DNA of 64,000 nt from Bolinopsis microptera (GCF_026151205.1 NC_087072.1:18708103-18772102), one strand, 5' to 3'; shown: positions 45,454 through 58,545, counted from the stretch's first letter. Numbers and translations are program-made. Notes: generated from the letters alone by a model not told the origin.

Positions 45454-48372
45454 GATAACCTTGTAGTTCGGTATTAGTTAGAGATAGAAATTTAAAATTC
45501 AGGCAACATGGATTTGATGCTAAAAGTGGTTTCCAAGGAAACGGACGAGGTTCCAAGTAGAGGTGAATATTCCCTCAATAGCTTCGAGAACAATGTTTCA
45601 GAAACAAAATTAAAGGGTACGGCAATGAAAACCATGGCCATTTGTCACTACATCTGACATCATTTGACATTTACCTATGGATTTATCAGTAAAGCAGTAA
45701 GGCTTACAAATTCATTAAAAATTCTTTGTGTCATCACGGTCTGAAGGATAAATGAATAATGTTTTTCTTTCAGTCACTATTACTCTATTATCACAGATTG
45801 TCCACAGACGTAGTGAGCTACGGCAATAATGAAAACTGAGTCATCTGTTCAAAAGAACAGATGTCCTGAAGCTAATGTCTCATACTCATGACCAAATGAC
45901 CACAATTAATACAATAAAGTAGACATATTGTGTGTATGGTATAATAACAACTTGATGCAATAATAGCAATATGATACAATAATGCATCTTATCTAGTCCA
46001 TTCATTTATGGACATTGGGTAGGTCCCTGCAAATTTCAGATACTCCTGAAACTTTGAACAGACATGAGGACCTCCCTAATGGTACTAGGATTTTTACAAG
46101 GATTACAAGGATTACAAATTAGAAGCTATATTACAATCCTAATACTAAATTTAGTCAAAGCAATATAATATTCGTATATATATATATATATGTATATAGT
46201 AATAATAAGTTCAGTAAGATTCGTCAATGTCATATAATGTTAAGTAGTTTTCGAGCGAAAGCTGTTCAGTTTCATATCTAGAAGTCTAGAGGAGTAGAAA
46301 AAGTGTAAAACATGGGGCCTTGTATGATCCGTTAAACAGTTTAGATTTTCTACTTCAAGCTTGGTTTTTTATTTAAAAGATTGTTTGACAAGAAGTGTCG
46401 GCTTAAGGCTTATATTTTGCGTTACTTGCGTTATATTACTGGAATGATGATGATGGTTGGTATGATTGAACGATTTCCAGTTGGATCCCCCTTTTTACCA
46501 TGGGTAGCGGCCCAGGAGGGCCACGATTATATTGAGCTTAGACGAAATTGACCCTTTGCTTCTGAAGGTCGTAAAGATTTCGGAATGGGCTTAAACAAAG
46601 CCGCATATGCATGTTTATTATACAAGTTATATAGAAGTTATTGATAATAATGTAGCCTAAAATCCCTAATTTTGGAGAAATTCGCCAAAAACCATTTTGG
46701 GTGTGACGCTGAGCCTGTTATACTAAGTTTTGATAGGGATCGGACAAGTAAAGATAGAGTTTTCAGATAAGCTGCACAAGAACCGCAATTATATCTATAA
46801 TAATGGTCACAGGGAAGAAGTTGAAACTATACTTTGATATTCAGTTTTTATCGCATCAAAAATCCATCCTTATCCTTAACGAATATAATACATAATGCTG
46901 CCGATTTCGATGTAAAACAATAAACACAACGTAATGACAACAAACCGATCATAATGTCGTTCCAATAATGTTCAAGTACTTGCACGTGAGCGTAACAACC
47001 CTCGCTACTACGCAACTTCCTATTTATCGTCTAATTTGCACGTGGGCGGTAGTACAGACAGAGAGAATCTTTCGAATTATACATATATTTATAATATAGT
47101 CATATCCTGTCCAAGAAGAATTCGTTGTAACTAAGTAGATACAAATTACGAAGAAACGTATTATACCTTAAAATGCTTACTTTTTGAGTTATTGGAGGAA
47201 AACTGATTTTCGGTTCCAGAAATAGCCATTTCTGCTTCCCGTTTTTGCCAATAACTCGAAAAGTATTTGCACTTTTGGTCATACGTTGCTTCATGAAATG
47301 TAGATAAACATGGCTATTGCAAACAATCTGCACTAAGTAAAGAGTGGGACGATAAAATCATAACTTACGGTTGGGAGAGCTGAGCTCATGATACACGGCA
47401 CTTTGTTTAGCCAATACAATACGACAATACAACACGACCTTGCAGATTAAGGAAGAGAGGCCCACTGTGCACAATTTCCAGGATATTGCGTGTCGCTTGA
47501 TGGCATCATTTTAAACGAGTCTCTATGGTGGTTACAGTAAACTCACAATTTAATTTAATTCCGTTGCCAAGGATGCTTAATGCTTATTGCTTAGTATGCT
47601 AAGTATAACCGACGGGCAATCTACGAACAGCTATTTTTCGATCAATAACGAAAGATAGCGCAAGGAATTTCGATTGAGGATCACCAAAAGATTTAAAAAC
47701 TTAATAAAGGAATTCACAAGAAGCTAGAGCTCAAGACAATGACGTGCCCTAACCCTTAGAATGGGCACTAACTAGGAGCCGAGCTACAATCCCTTGTCTT
47801 ACCATACGGCGGGCTACCCCCACGTTAGAAGAAGTAGCAATAATCCCGTACACATTACACAAGGTGCAGTGGGGAGAATAAAGGTTTATATACTTTAAAT
47901 AATAAGTGTTATCATGTATGTTGTACGGTATTACTGCAATATGTTACTGAAATATAGCGCTTTTTACCTCATGAAAAAAAGGCGATCCATTCAAAGGTAT
48001 GGTTGGTAATAAATGCATTATTTTAATGCGTAGGCAGTCCCCTGACAGTGGCCAATTTTTTAACGCTTTCCCCTCCACGAATTTATATGGGTTAGTTTTA
48101 GAATTTGGCGGATACCTGGCACAAACTAGAATTGTATTTTATATTTTGAGTAATGCATAAATTAGGGATGCTGTTATTGCTGACAATTTAGAAAACTCGA
48201 TTTTGTCAAAGTTAAAAGAGTATGTACTACTAATTACTATACAGTATACAGTATAAATGGAACATGGAAAATCTACATGCACGATAAAATAAAATTATGA
48301 CCGTTCATAAAATGGGACGATTATATAGGTTAATTTAACTCCTCACAGAATACACATTCGGCAAATGTAGTT
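45454..48372. other. intergenic spacer between GPCR 2/hAT 2 and GPCR 3
   Basis: No gene recognised; a short (AT)n run lies near 46170-46195. The final part should include the 3' untranslated region of GPCR 3. All of it lies inside the long NME5 intron. Confidence 0.55.
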
Positions 48373-51300
48373 TTAAGCATCCGTCTCAGGTATTGCACAT
48401 ATCTCCTTTGTATTCGGGACCTCGTCTGATGCATTAACCATGGTTGATGCAGTTATCCGTCTCTTCATCCGAAGAGCATGGCGCTCAGCTCTGGGGAGCA
48501 GAGGTGGAGGAGATAGTATGGAAATCCTAGAAACCCTCTCATTCTTTATGGGAAAGGTGGTATTTTCTGGCAGAGAGACCTCGCGACTATTAATTTCTTT
48601 TTGTGTTATTGTGTTTTTGTCTACGGTTTCTTCAATAAATTGTGAACTGTGAATTTTTACCAGCTTCTTTGAGGATACCCAAAGTTTTTCTAATAGTGTA
48701 CTAAGGTAGGGATCGTAAAGTAAAGGATTGATGACGGAGTTGATAGGCAGGATCAATATAGAGAATGTTGCATACCAGGATGTTGCATCTACAATTAGAA
48801 AGTAATGTAATGTAGAAACAACGATAAATGGAACCCAACAGAAAAAATCTGTCAAAATGATCATTGTTAATTTCCGTTGCAATGAAGAACTTCGGTTTCG
48901 AACAGCTCCTTCGGGCATTGAGAATTCCCCCAAGTATCTTAAAGAAGATATGGACACGATGTTAATTAAGACGTACGAAGAGGTTATTATGAAAAAGCAT
49001 GCAAAGTTTATTACAAGAATCGTCAAAGTGTAGAAGGCTTGAGGATCTTCTGGAGTTACAAAGAACTTAAACAGACAGACCCCGTCATTTCCGTAAAAGT
49101 GCAGCTTCACACCATTGACTCCACCGTAGTCCTGAGAAAACATGTTCCTGACTAGACGCCTCACGGTAGACCACGGGAGATTTGGGTTTCCTCTGAATTT
49201 TGAGTAGTACTTTTCCAAGATTGCAATATGTTTTTGCTTTGAAGGAGCACCTATAAAAAGTTTAATGCGCTTGTCGTAGTAAAGTCCATTAACAAAAACG
49301 TCCTCCAGTCTATCTAAGAGTGGCAAGTATGATATCAAGAAAGATGCGAGTAACACGACCACCACCAGTACTATTGCAATACATTTATATCTTTTGCTTC
49401 CATTTCCGCCTGGTCCCACTCTTCCTACTGTCATAAACCTACCCAAGCTTAACACTACCATAGCAAACAGTGATATCTGCGACCCAGTGGAACTCACGAT
49501 CCCCATAGCAGCACAGTACCCACTCGTTAGCCAGAGAAATCTCTCTTTGCAGTATGTGTCTTTGAGGAAAATGTTTACAATAGATAAGACGATTAGATAA
49601 AGTCCGACCATCAGATCTCCGAGTGAGATTAGGAGAATCATCAATCTGTTTAGGAATTTTGATGGACATACATAATCCCCCAACTGAGTAATTGATCTCA
49701 TGAAAATTATGACATTGAACAGAGTGGCGAGAACGCCAATAATCCACGAAATTACTGAAAGATACGGTTGATCAATAATAGATTTAGTGTATGAGCATTC
49801 ATCTGAAAAATCCTCACAATCATACTGGCCATCATCAACGCTGTTCAGTGGTATAATTTCTCCAGTTTCTTTACATTTAAAATGATTCAAGCAGTTGATT
49901 TCATCTGATCCATCTCCACAGTTGTCAACGAGATCACAAACCTTATCGTATGTAACACAATAACCATTATTACAGGGAAAAAGGTTGCTAACATAGTTTC
50001 CTTTCTTCTTTGAAGCAACTGTCAGATAGTTTTTACCGCTTAATGTGAACACCCTATTGTCCTTGATATTGTGACAAGAGTCAAATTTAACGGGCTTCAA
50101 AATGCAAGAGGCTTTGGAGCAAAATCCACTGCAACTAAGGTACACGTAAAGCTCTCCATAAGCAAAACGACAGTCAGAGTGAAATGTAGATGGCATTGCA
50201 ATTGTTATAAGCTGTTGTGGTACTCCAAATGGTTCATCTGGTGAAGTGTACTGTGTGGTTAAGTGTTTGTCGAGATTAGGATTCAACTCCAGATTCTCTA
50301 ATCCTGGTATATGGTGACCTATAAACATCTGTCCTTCATGTCTCACTATCACCTGATTTGGTATCTTTGGGAGATTTCTTGAGACTTCACAAATGTCAGT
50401 TTCTTTATCGCAAGTACCTGTTCTGTCACAAAGATAACCATATTCTTCGAAGGCTTCGGAAATGTTGGAGCAAAGGAAAACGTCAGAACAAGAAGTTCTA
50501 GAATCAACGTATCTTTTACTCCATCCTCGTCCACAGACCTTCCAAGAGTCTTTATCTTCATCTTTCCCATTCAAACAATCCTCTACTCCATCTGCAACCC
50601 AGCTAAGAGGTATCAGCTGTTCTGTTCTCGGTGTACTGCTGGAGAATTTTCTTTCACAAGTCTGTTTTGTCAAAGATTTACAAATGGAGTTGTCTTCGTC
50701 TTTGCCTTCTGGACAATCTTTGTGTCCATCACAAAATTGATGCTTGTGAATCACACACCCACCCTCTGCGGCATCACAATTCCTATCAAGTCCATTGTCA
50801 CACAAACTGGTTTCTTGGCACAGTGCATATCGTGAAACAGTTGTCATAAAGCCATTAACTTTGCAGAGTAGTGGGGACTCTAAAACATGAGAACAGTTCA
50901 ATTGATCTCTGTAATCCTGGCAAACAAGATAAAGCTCGTTGGGAACTGCGCATCTGTTTCTTTGAATGAGGGTCAAGGTCTGTGATCCGAGATTTTCAGT
51001 GCTTGTGCAGGTTTCAGTTCCGATACAGTTGGCTTCATCTGAACCATCTAAACAGTCCTGATAACCGTCGCATAGGACAGCAGGGGGCACATAGGGGGCG
51101 TACCAAATTATAAAACCAATCCTCATGTTAAAAGTATTCTTGCAGAGAATCCCATAATTCTGATACTCTTTACTGCATGCAACTTCGTCTTCACATAAAT
51201 AGCATTTGCATTCTTTATTACATACTTCCCTTGCGTCAACCTGTGGAATGAAACCATTACAATTATTGGTAATATTTTCGCAGTTAAAAAATAAGCATAA

Positions 51301-52539
51301 TTTCAAAATGTCGTGTATGACCATGATATCCTCAACCTTTCCGACAGATTCTCTAATTTAAAGGCTTTGATATCTTTACTTACATATTCTTCCTCCTCTT
51401 TTTCATTACACACGAACTTTTCCTCGGGACAGTCTTGTTCATCCACTTGTGTGTTGCTGCAAGAAGGTTTACCATCGCAGTGGAAATTATACGTCATCTC
51501 GTTTCCTCCTGAACATATTGCTATTTGGTGCGGAGACATGGGGCCATATATAGGTTTGGAGTTTTCAACTATGTTTTGAACGATCCTGTCACGAAATCAC
51601 ATCATTAATATTATTTACCTTGACTGACGTTTCTAGGGTAACCAGGTCTCTGCCACCATTCCCCATATTCATTCTGATACCACGTGAGCTCCTGGTAGTA
51701 GTGGCACATGAAGGAGCCACAGAGCATGGGACCATCCATCTGATACTGGTACTGTGGACATGTCACGTGACCACAAACTTGATAGAATCCCGGATCATTC
51801 TCACAGATTGCTGTGTGCTCCTGTAATTGGAATAATTTTATACAAATTAAATGCGGAATAAGCATCTAGAAATTTCCTTGATGAAGTTGAAAAACCCTTA
51901 ATTTCGACAGCTCACCTGAAAATCACAGAGTTCAATAGGTACTTGGTAGTAGATATCAGAATGGGTACATTTGTAGTAAGATGTTCCGTTTATATTGCAC
52001 TGCAGCTTCAGGTAGTCTCTCACTTCCACTATTTCACAGTTTTCTGGAGTTTCTGCAGATTAAAGGGGGCAGGGGGGAACTTTATAAAATTTCTCTCGAA
52101 ATTGATTTTATAGTTGTTTCCGATAGAGGAGAGTGATATCTATCAGTGCTTTTGGTCCCATGGAAAAATATTGTTCCTAGCCGAAGTTATCGCCGGTCAA
52201 AAGTCAGCACTCATGTGCAAAATGGCGCGCGATTTTCAATCGCGCGCCCTGATAATCGAGTCTAAGCAATCACCTTGAAACTTTCAGGATATGTTCTAAG
52301 GACCATTTAAGAGATTCTTAGAAGATAGGCCTTAGAAACATTTTTATTCGATTTTGAAAATCTTGGACCTCGTTTTTTGACGATTTTTCCAGGTTCAAGA
52401 TTTTCAAAATCGAATAAAAATGTTTATTAAAAAGTTTAGTAACCATATAATTTTGTACAGAAGTTCTCCTACCTTCCAATTCTATTGACGTAGTTGCAAC
52501 GATGATAGTGTAAAACAGCCCCCATAATAAGATAGACAT
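48373..52539 (-). CDS. LDLa-repeat GPCR, paralogue 3
   Basis: Exons 52539-52473, 52052-51916, 51820-51619, 51508-51384 and 51240-48373, all GT-AG, sum 3,399 bases, 1,132 residues. Signal peptide MSILLWGLFYTIIVATTSIE; Cys-rich exons; LDLa modules; 7TM with ISLGDLMVG, Gly-Arg-Phe in place of DRY, and NPLLYDPYL in TM7. The cytoplasmic tail is the longest of the three (basic, with PERA-type stretches, ending IPETDA). It is the most diverged paralogue in the middle of the ectodomain (CILKPVKFDSC region) but is nearly identical to the others at residues encoding the second extracellular loop. The ATG at 52539 is preferred because the upstream open frame has no ATG and because it gives a good signal peptide. 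Confidence 0.9.
52064..52426. mobile_element. right-arm-deleted copy of the TTAA foldback MITE, intron 1 of GPCR 3
   Basis: The left arm matches 36529 onward (GGGCAGGGGGG, CTCTCGAAATTGATTTTATAG, CCCATGGAAAAATATTGTTC). Only about 37 bases of the right arm remain (52390-52426). TTAA is present at 52060-52063 and 52427-52430. The element end lies 12 bases from the exon 2 start, so on the minus strand its C/T-rich terminus (CCCCTGCCCCCTTTAATCTG before CAG) forms the polypyrimidine tract of the acceptor. Confidence 0.75.
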
Positions 52540-55066
52540 AATCACTGTCAACTCTGAACACTTCCGATTAGTCACAACTTATATAGTTGATAAGTGAAAT
52601 AGTCAGAGGTTAAAACTTGAAATGTTGAGAAGCTCAAATATTTAAATACGAACTCGTTTACTGTTTGCACCGAGCCAGAAAGATCAGATAGCGTACGTGA
52701 CCTATCTAAAACTAGGGAACCAAGGAGCTATGCAGTTATAAATAAACAATAAACAACAACGACAATCTGTGGAAAAAAGGAAATTTTTCAGTACTAATTG
52801 TGGGAGAATTAGTGGTTTAAAGCTGCTGAATGATTCCTACTGTGGTGAATAAAGTTCGACAAAACCACAAAACATCATGGATTATATTCAAAGAGATGTA
52901 GTGTGTGATTCCATGCAGCACTTAGAGGAGGAAGCACAGACTTAACTGTTCAAACTGCCCGAGTTTGATAAATGAGTGTATACTGTTTAATGGGCGCTAT
53001 GTACCGCCCATCTGAGTGAGAGCAACTTCAGATGGTTCTCTCTATTTCTCTCTGAGAACGCCAGCTGCTGCTTGTTAATGCAACATTTCGTGAGTCAGTC
53101 AATAGAATTGAAGAAAAGGTAACTTCTTGAAAAACATATGTTCCTAGTTGATACGACTTTATTCAAATATCAGACAATTTTGAGTTTGTCAGAAGTGACA
53201 CTGACACGATAATAAAACTGTAGCTAGTATATATATAGCTATAGTATATATACTATAGCATTATATATAATGTATAGCTACTGCTCTCAATAAATGGTGC
53301 GAACTGATTCAAACATTTGCCCAGTGTTATCCGCAAATTACAATTGCCGCTCATTATACACAACTTGTTACTTAGGGTCCTATAATACTGTGAAAATGTG
53401 TGATTGCACTGCCAAAAGAGTTGTTATCTCAAGCGCGGGAGAGCTAGAAACATTTGAGCCTACCAGAGAAATTTAAGATATTTGCTAGTCGTACATTTAC
53501 TCATTAGTAAGGCAAAAATACATTAACGTAAGCCTGATGACTGACGGACAACTGAGATCCAATCCATCCTAAAATATTACCTTATCTTAATATATTATAA
53601 CATTACTAAATACAACAAAATATTCAATCAAGCTAATGCCCAGAACACTTAGCATGAATTTGCTCAGCAGCAGCTCCATAAGCTCTTTAAAAAATTCAAT
53701 CAGTGCCTATCTGACAGAAAAACAAATGAGCCAAATGAACAGGTTCCTGGTAGAGGAGAGGTCTAACTTGGTTGCCTTTTTCTTTGGGACACCCCTGTAT
53801 GGTGAATATGTGTAACTGAATTATTGAGAAGGGATGCCAGAGGCTCGAACCCTCTGCGTAGTAAATATTTCAAGTTTTTAGTCATTGTTTTCTGAAATAA
53901 AGAAATACACTGTCTTTACACTGAACATTACAATATTGAACACTTGAACGATAAAAAGGTTTCAGTTTGTGTAACTTAGTCTAGTATTTGGAAGATGGTA
54001 TAATGTTATGTCCAGGGAGGCTTCTGACGGCTTCGACTTTGTCACGTGACAGCGTTTATCTAAAGTATACGGTACTATATAGTCTAACTAGAGAACGTGA
54101 ATATTTAGATAATAACCATTGCATTAAGATTGTTAATCCTTTAATCACATTCGACACATACAAAACTTAAATTCAGTCACGAGATATTAAAAACAATTAT
54201 CAATATCGCAAAAGATTCTCCATTGCATCAACTTGTAGACCATTAATAAGAAGTTCCCCGATGAACTACTACTACGGGAGAGCTAAGATTTATATTGTAT
54301 AAGTTATTTCGGCAACGAATACACTGCTAGGGTTATTGAGCAACATCTGTTTATTGTTCATAGACCAATTAATAGTTGCACTGTTGAATATTTAATAAAA
54401 CCTCAAGAAGGCAAAATAAAGTTCTTTAATCTTTTAATGGTCGATTGGTAAGAGTCTACAAAACCATTTCAATTCAGTTGTACCGGTTATGGGACAACAT
54501 TTACCCGAGCAAGAAGACAAGAAAACAGAACAACTTCTTACTAGGTCAGGCTCCTTCTGTTGCGTAATATTCACAGAATACTGTCACACAGATTATAAGG
54601 CTATAGTTATAAGAGTCAATAAACAAAGCACGTCAGGATATGATATTTGATAAGCAGGCGCGAACTGTGTCATGGCTAATCTATTACTGGGGTTAGGGTC
54701 CCCGGCCTTCTTAAACCTATTAAGCTATTAGCATTTATATTTTAGCAGCCAGTGCGTAGGTTGCTGCTCGTTACCAAAATATGGCAACCATTTCGTCAGA
54801 ATTATAAGATTATGAGTTAAATGGGTTGAAAAGTGGTTGTCATTTAACAAATGCAGCTTGAAGCGGAATCATGTCTAGATAACTAAAATAGTCCAGTCTG
54901 GTGTAAGGTAATCAGCTCTCAAGGAGAGCTCCGTCTTGTAAAGGTGCCAGCGATCTTCAAGTCGCGCATCCATATATTCAAACCGCTCTAAGACCACAGC
55001 ACTTGATGTGCTATCATTGTCCCCGGCCGTTTACATAATGAGTCATTATCACGTACGTCCTAAATT
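52540..55066. other. NME5 intron, upstream of GPCR 3, no gene recognised
   Basis: Contains AT-rich palindromic sequence (TATATATAGC region, 53226-53280) and small open frames without domains. Confidence 0.5.
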
Positions 55067-55093
55067 GGGGGGGGGGGGGGGGGGGGGGGGGGG
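55067..55093. repeat. poly-G tract (about 27 nt) followed by G-rich stretch
   Basis: Uninterrupted G run, then GTGGGCCGGGGGTGGGGTGGG to about 55114. It could form G-quadruplexes or mark a difficult assembly position. Confidence 0.9.
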
Positions 55094-55439
55094 TGGGCCG
55101 GGGGTGGGGTGGGTTTTGATAATACATACAGGCAAAGTAGAGACTAAACGATAAGTTGGTTCGCACGAAATATGCTTAATATTCCCCAACGAATATCCGA
55201 GTAGAACCCTGCAACTTGAGTTGGACATCTGAAATATGAAAATAGAAAATAGCAACTACTATAGTACCTCATTTGATACAAGTATAAATCTACTGTTAAA
55301 AGGGATCTAGTTACTTCAGACTAAGTGAAATATTGCTACATAATCTAGGTTATTCTGCCGAATGAACCACTTTAGTTAACACATGAATCCCAGGCAACTG
55401 TTGGTTCAGCAGTATCATCTTTCTAGCCCAAATGTGGCA

Positions 55440-56285
55440 AGTACAGTAAGCGACCAGTAAGTGACCAGTACAGTACGTGACCAGTACAGTAAGCGACCAG
55501 TAAGTGACCATTACAGTACGTGACCAGTACAGTGCGTGACCAGTGCGTGACCAGTACGTGACCAGTACTGTACGTGACCAGTAAGTGACCAGTACAGTAA
55601 GCGACCAGAACAGTACGTGACCAGTACAGTAAGTGACCAGTGACCAGTACAGTGCGTGACCAGTGCGTGACCAGTACGTGACCAGTAAGTGACCAGTACA
55701 GTAAGCGACCAGAACAGTACGTGACCAGTACAGTAAGTGACCAGTGACCAGTACAGTGCGTGACCAGTGCGTGACCAGTACGTGATCAGTACAGTGCGTG
55801 ACCAGTACAGTGCGTGACCAGTACAGTAAGCGGCCAGTAAGTGACCAGTAAAGTGCGTGACCAGTACAGTGCGTGACCAGTGCGTGACCAGTACGTGACC
55901 AGTACTGTACGTGACCAGTGCGTGACCAGTACAGTAAGCGACCAGAACAGTACGTGACCAGTACAGTAAGTGACCAGTGACCAGTACAGTGCGTGACCAG
56001 TGCGTGACCAGTACGTGACCAGTACTGTACGTGACCAGTAAGTGACCAGTACAGTAAGCGACCAGAACAGTTCGTGACCAGTACAGTAAGTGGCCAGTGA
56101 CCAGTACAGTGCGTGACCAGTACGTGACCAGTACGTGACCAGTACAGTGCGTGACCAGTGCGTGACCAGTACGTGACCAGTACTGTACGTGACCAGTACA
56201 GTAAGTGACCAGTGTCCAGTACAGTAAGTGACAATTCCAGTACGTGACCGGTACAGTACGTGACCAGTAAGTGGCCAGTACAGTG
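55440..56285. repeat. minisatellite of GTGACCAGTAC/AGTGC units, about 845 bp
   Basis: Mosaic of 10-16-bp words: CGTGACCAGTACAGT, GCGACCAGTAA, CGTGACCAGTG. Higher-order blocks of about 100-170 bp are repeated (for example 55560-55660, 55660-55770, 55900-56010, 56010-56100). The minus strand is open across the array for 331 codons (Trp-Ser-Arg-Thr-Gly-His repeats) because the repeat lacks stops; this is not treated as a gene. Confidence 0.92.
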
Positions 56286-56289
56286 TATC

Positions 56290-58242
56290 ACGTACATAAC
56301 ATTAACAAGAGGTGCTGAGAGGCAGTGGATTTTAAGCTCCCCCACCCCAAGCTAAATTATAGTTTGAAAAGTGTAAACCAGTGCCAGAATCTAATGTGGG
56401 GTTCAGTGAGATACAGCACAAGTTGCACAGTTGCAGTTTACATCACAGATACAGTTTTGCGAAGTCATAAAGGACCTGGTAAAATCTATATACAGAAAAC
56501 ACAAGGCAATACCCACCTATTTAAGCTCTATAACTGGGCACGTAATTAGAGAGAAATATAAGCAAGAAGGTAGAACAAAGAGATTTGAATCTTCTAGAAC
56601 CTTAATAGTTTGAATCGGTATTATTTAATATGATATCAACAAGTATATGTCGATAATTATACATTCAGAACGTTTAAAAAGATAATTATACACAATGGTC
56701 GAACGGGGCCACTATTTTGGCCGGGACCGGGATTAAGACCGGGACAGGGATTTTCTGGCTATAAAAATAGAATCTAAGTACTGTATTATTATGCCATATT
56801 AGAGGTTGAAATGCAAATCAGTTGAAAAATAAACACCACATTGACTATGTATTCTCTACATATAATAACAGGTGATTGCCAAAGAAATTGGTAGTCATCA
56901 AAATAAATTTGAGGTACTTAGAGAAAATTGACCACGTGGTAATAATTCTGGCCTAAGTGACATAATTGGCGAGAGAGGAAATGCAATGTGTGTTTGGGTG
57001 AGCTACAATTCTACAGTACGGGACCAAATTTAAATTGTTTTGTAATAGCCGGCACCTGCAGCTCTGCAGTACAATTTATCTTATCATATAAGCATATAGT
57101 ACTTACAGGGTAGCTGAGATGACAAGTGGAGAAATTTGCAATTTAACTGATCCAAATCGACCAACAAACTAATGCCCGTGACCAAATCGTCGTTTGAATG
57201 GGGGACAATTTTGGGGCGCCATCCTGCAGCGTTACGCCACTGCATGTATAAGTTTTATATGATCAATTGGGCATGATAGGTTAAGCGTAAACAAATTTAA
57301 GATAAAAGAGAGAAATTCTTCACTTTAACATTGTTGGATGAGTGTGATAAGCTCAGATAAATAAATGTGTAATGAGCTGGGATCTCAGCTTAGGTTCACC
57401 ATTCTTTGTTTGATATGTATATTAAATATTAAATGAAGGGGGACTGAACAATAAACAGAAAGGATCTCTGATCACAATAGGCAGCCACTATCACACCATT
57501 GCTTTGGTCGTGTAAATTTTAATGACATATCACATCTACCATACTAAATTTATAGGTGGCTAGTGGCTACCACTCACGGTCTCAACAGTTAATAAACACT
57601 ATTTATTATCTGAAATCTAAGTTTCTAAAATGTCCTCAAATTTTCTTGATCAGTTTCATACCAAAAGATTGTTTTGCCAGAAAAAGTTAGTGAATTTGAT
57701 ATTAGTGGTCGTGTGCCCGACTACAACTATTCCGAACACGTCCGAAACCGAATTGTGCGAACCAGACTCCTACCTAGTGACACCCCACTACACACACTTG
57801 AATGCCATGCATGCAACTGAACAAAGAGGAGAGAGGTCGAATTTGGGGGAGACAGAGTTGACGATTACTGTCGAACAAGGGGGTAGAGCGACAGGGTATC
57901 TGTCATAGAGTCATTAAGTTTAGTGAATAACATTAAACCACAATTATTTGGTAGATCATTCTGTGTAACACGCTGTGATGTATACTAGAGACTTGGGCTG
58001 TGAGCATGAGGGTCAGGAATGAAGGATAGAGCTGTTTATGAATATGCAGATCATAGTGGACCTATTTTGAGTTGGTTTCTTGCTAGATAAGTGGGAGAAG
58101 GAGTAATGAGGAGGAGTTTTGACATTTAAATGATAATTCAATTATGCGAGCACTTAAATTTAGTGCACCACTTTTTAAAGTAATTTTTAAACAGGTGACC
58201 TGCGAAAAAACGTACTATCATCATGACCAAAATTTGTTTCAG
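56290..58242. other. distal part of the NME5 intron
   Basis: No gene recognised. A small CCGGGACCGGGATT-type repeat lies near 56715-56755. The open frame 57630-57908 (92 codons) has no known domain. Confidence 0.5.
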
Positions 58243-58545
58243 CTATTGTTGAGCCGATATCATCCGGAGACCAAGCAACTGATTATCTTGTAAAGAACGT
58301 GATGCCAGTCTTGACTAACGGATTTGTTGAACTATGCAAAGTGAAACCAGAGGATCCCCTGGTGGGTTTGATATTTACATTATCAGTTCAATTAAAAAGT
58401 TATTTTTATGAAACAGAATTTGTATCTAAATTAGCCATGTGTACTTCTAGACCTCTAATATTAACTTTTTCAGAGCTGGATCGCAGATTGGCTCATGGCG
58501 AACAACCCTAACAAGCCTCAAGTGCTAGAACCTACAGTGGCTTAA
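58243..58545 (+). CDS. NME5: NME5, exons 5-6 (Dpy-30-like C-terminus)
   Basis: Exon 5 is 58243-58361 and exon 6 is 58474-58545, with acceptors tttcag/CTATTG and tttttcag/AGCTGG. With the phase-1 G of exon 4 they read AIVEPISSGDQATDYLVKNV then MPVLTNGFVELCKVKPEDPL, and SWIADWLMANNPNKPQ, ending in a stop at 58543. This corresponds to the IVEPI..GQ..KDYL..HIMP.L...L.ELCK..P.DPL.WLADWLL.NNPNKP tail of NME5, a Dpy-30-type dimerisation motif. Nothing between 30914 and 58242 encodes this tail, so the exons must be joined over one very long intron, unless the gene is broken. Confidence 0.88.

Noticed and set aside
53842-53852. Box-B-like GGGTTCGAGCC on the minus strand (tRNA candidate)
   Set aside because: No matching box A or cloverleaf pairing in the 60 bases upstream.
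55350-56345. 331-codon open frame on the minus strand
   Set aside because: It is the translation of a GTGACCAGTAC minisatellite; the protein is only a low-complexity Trp-Ser-Arg-Thr-Gly-His repeat caused by the DNA repeat.
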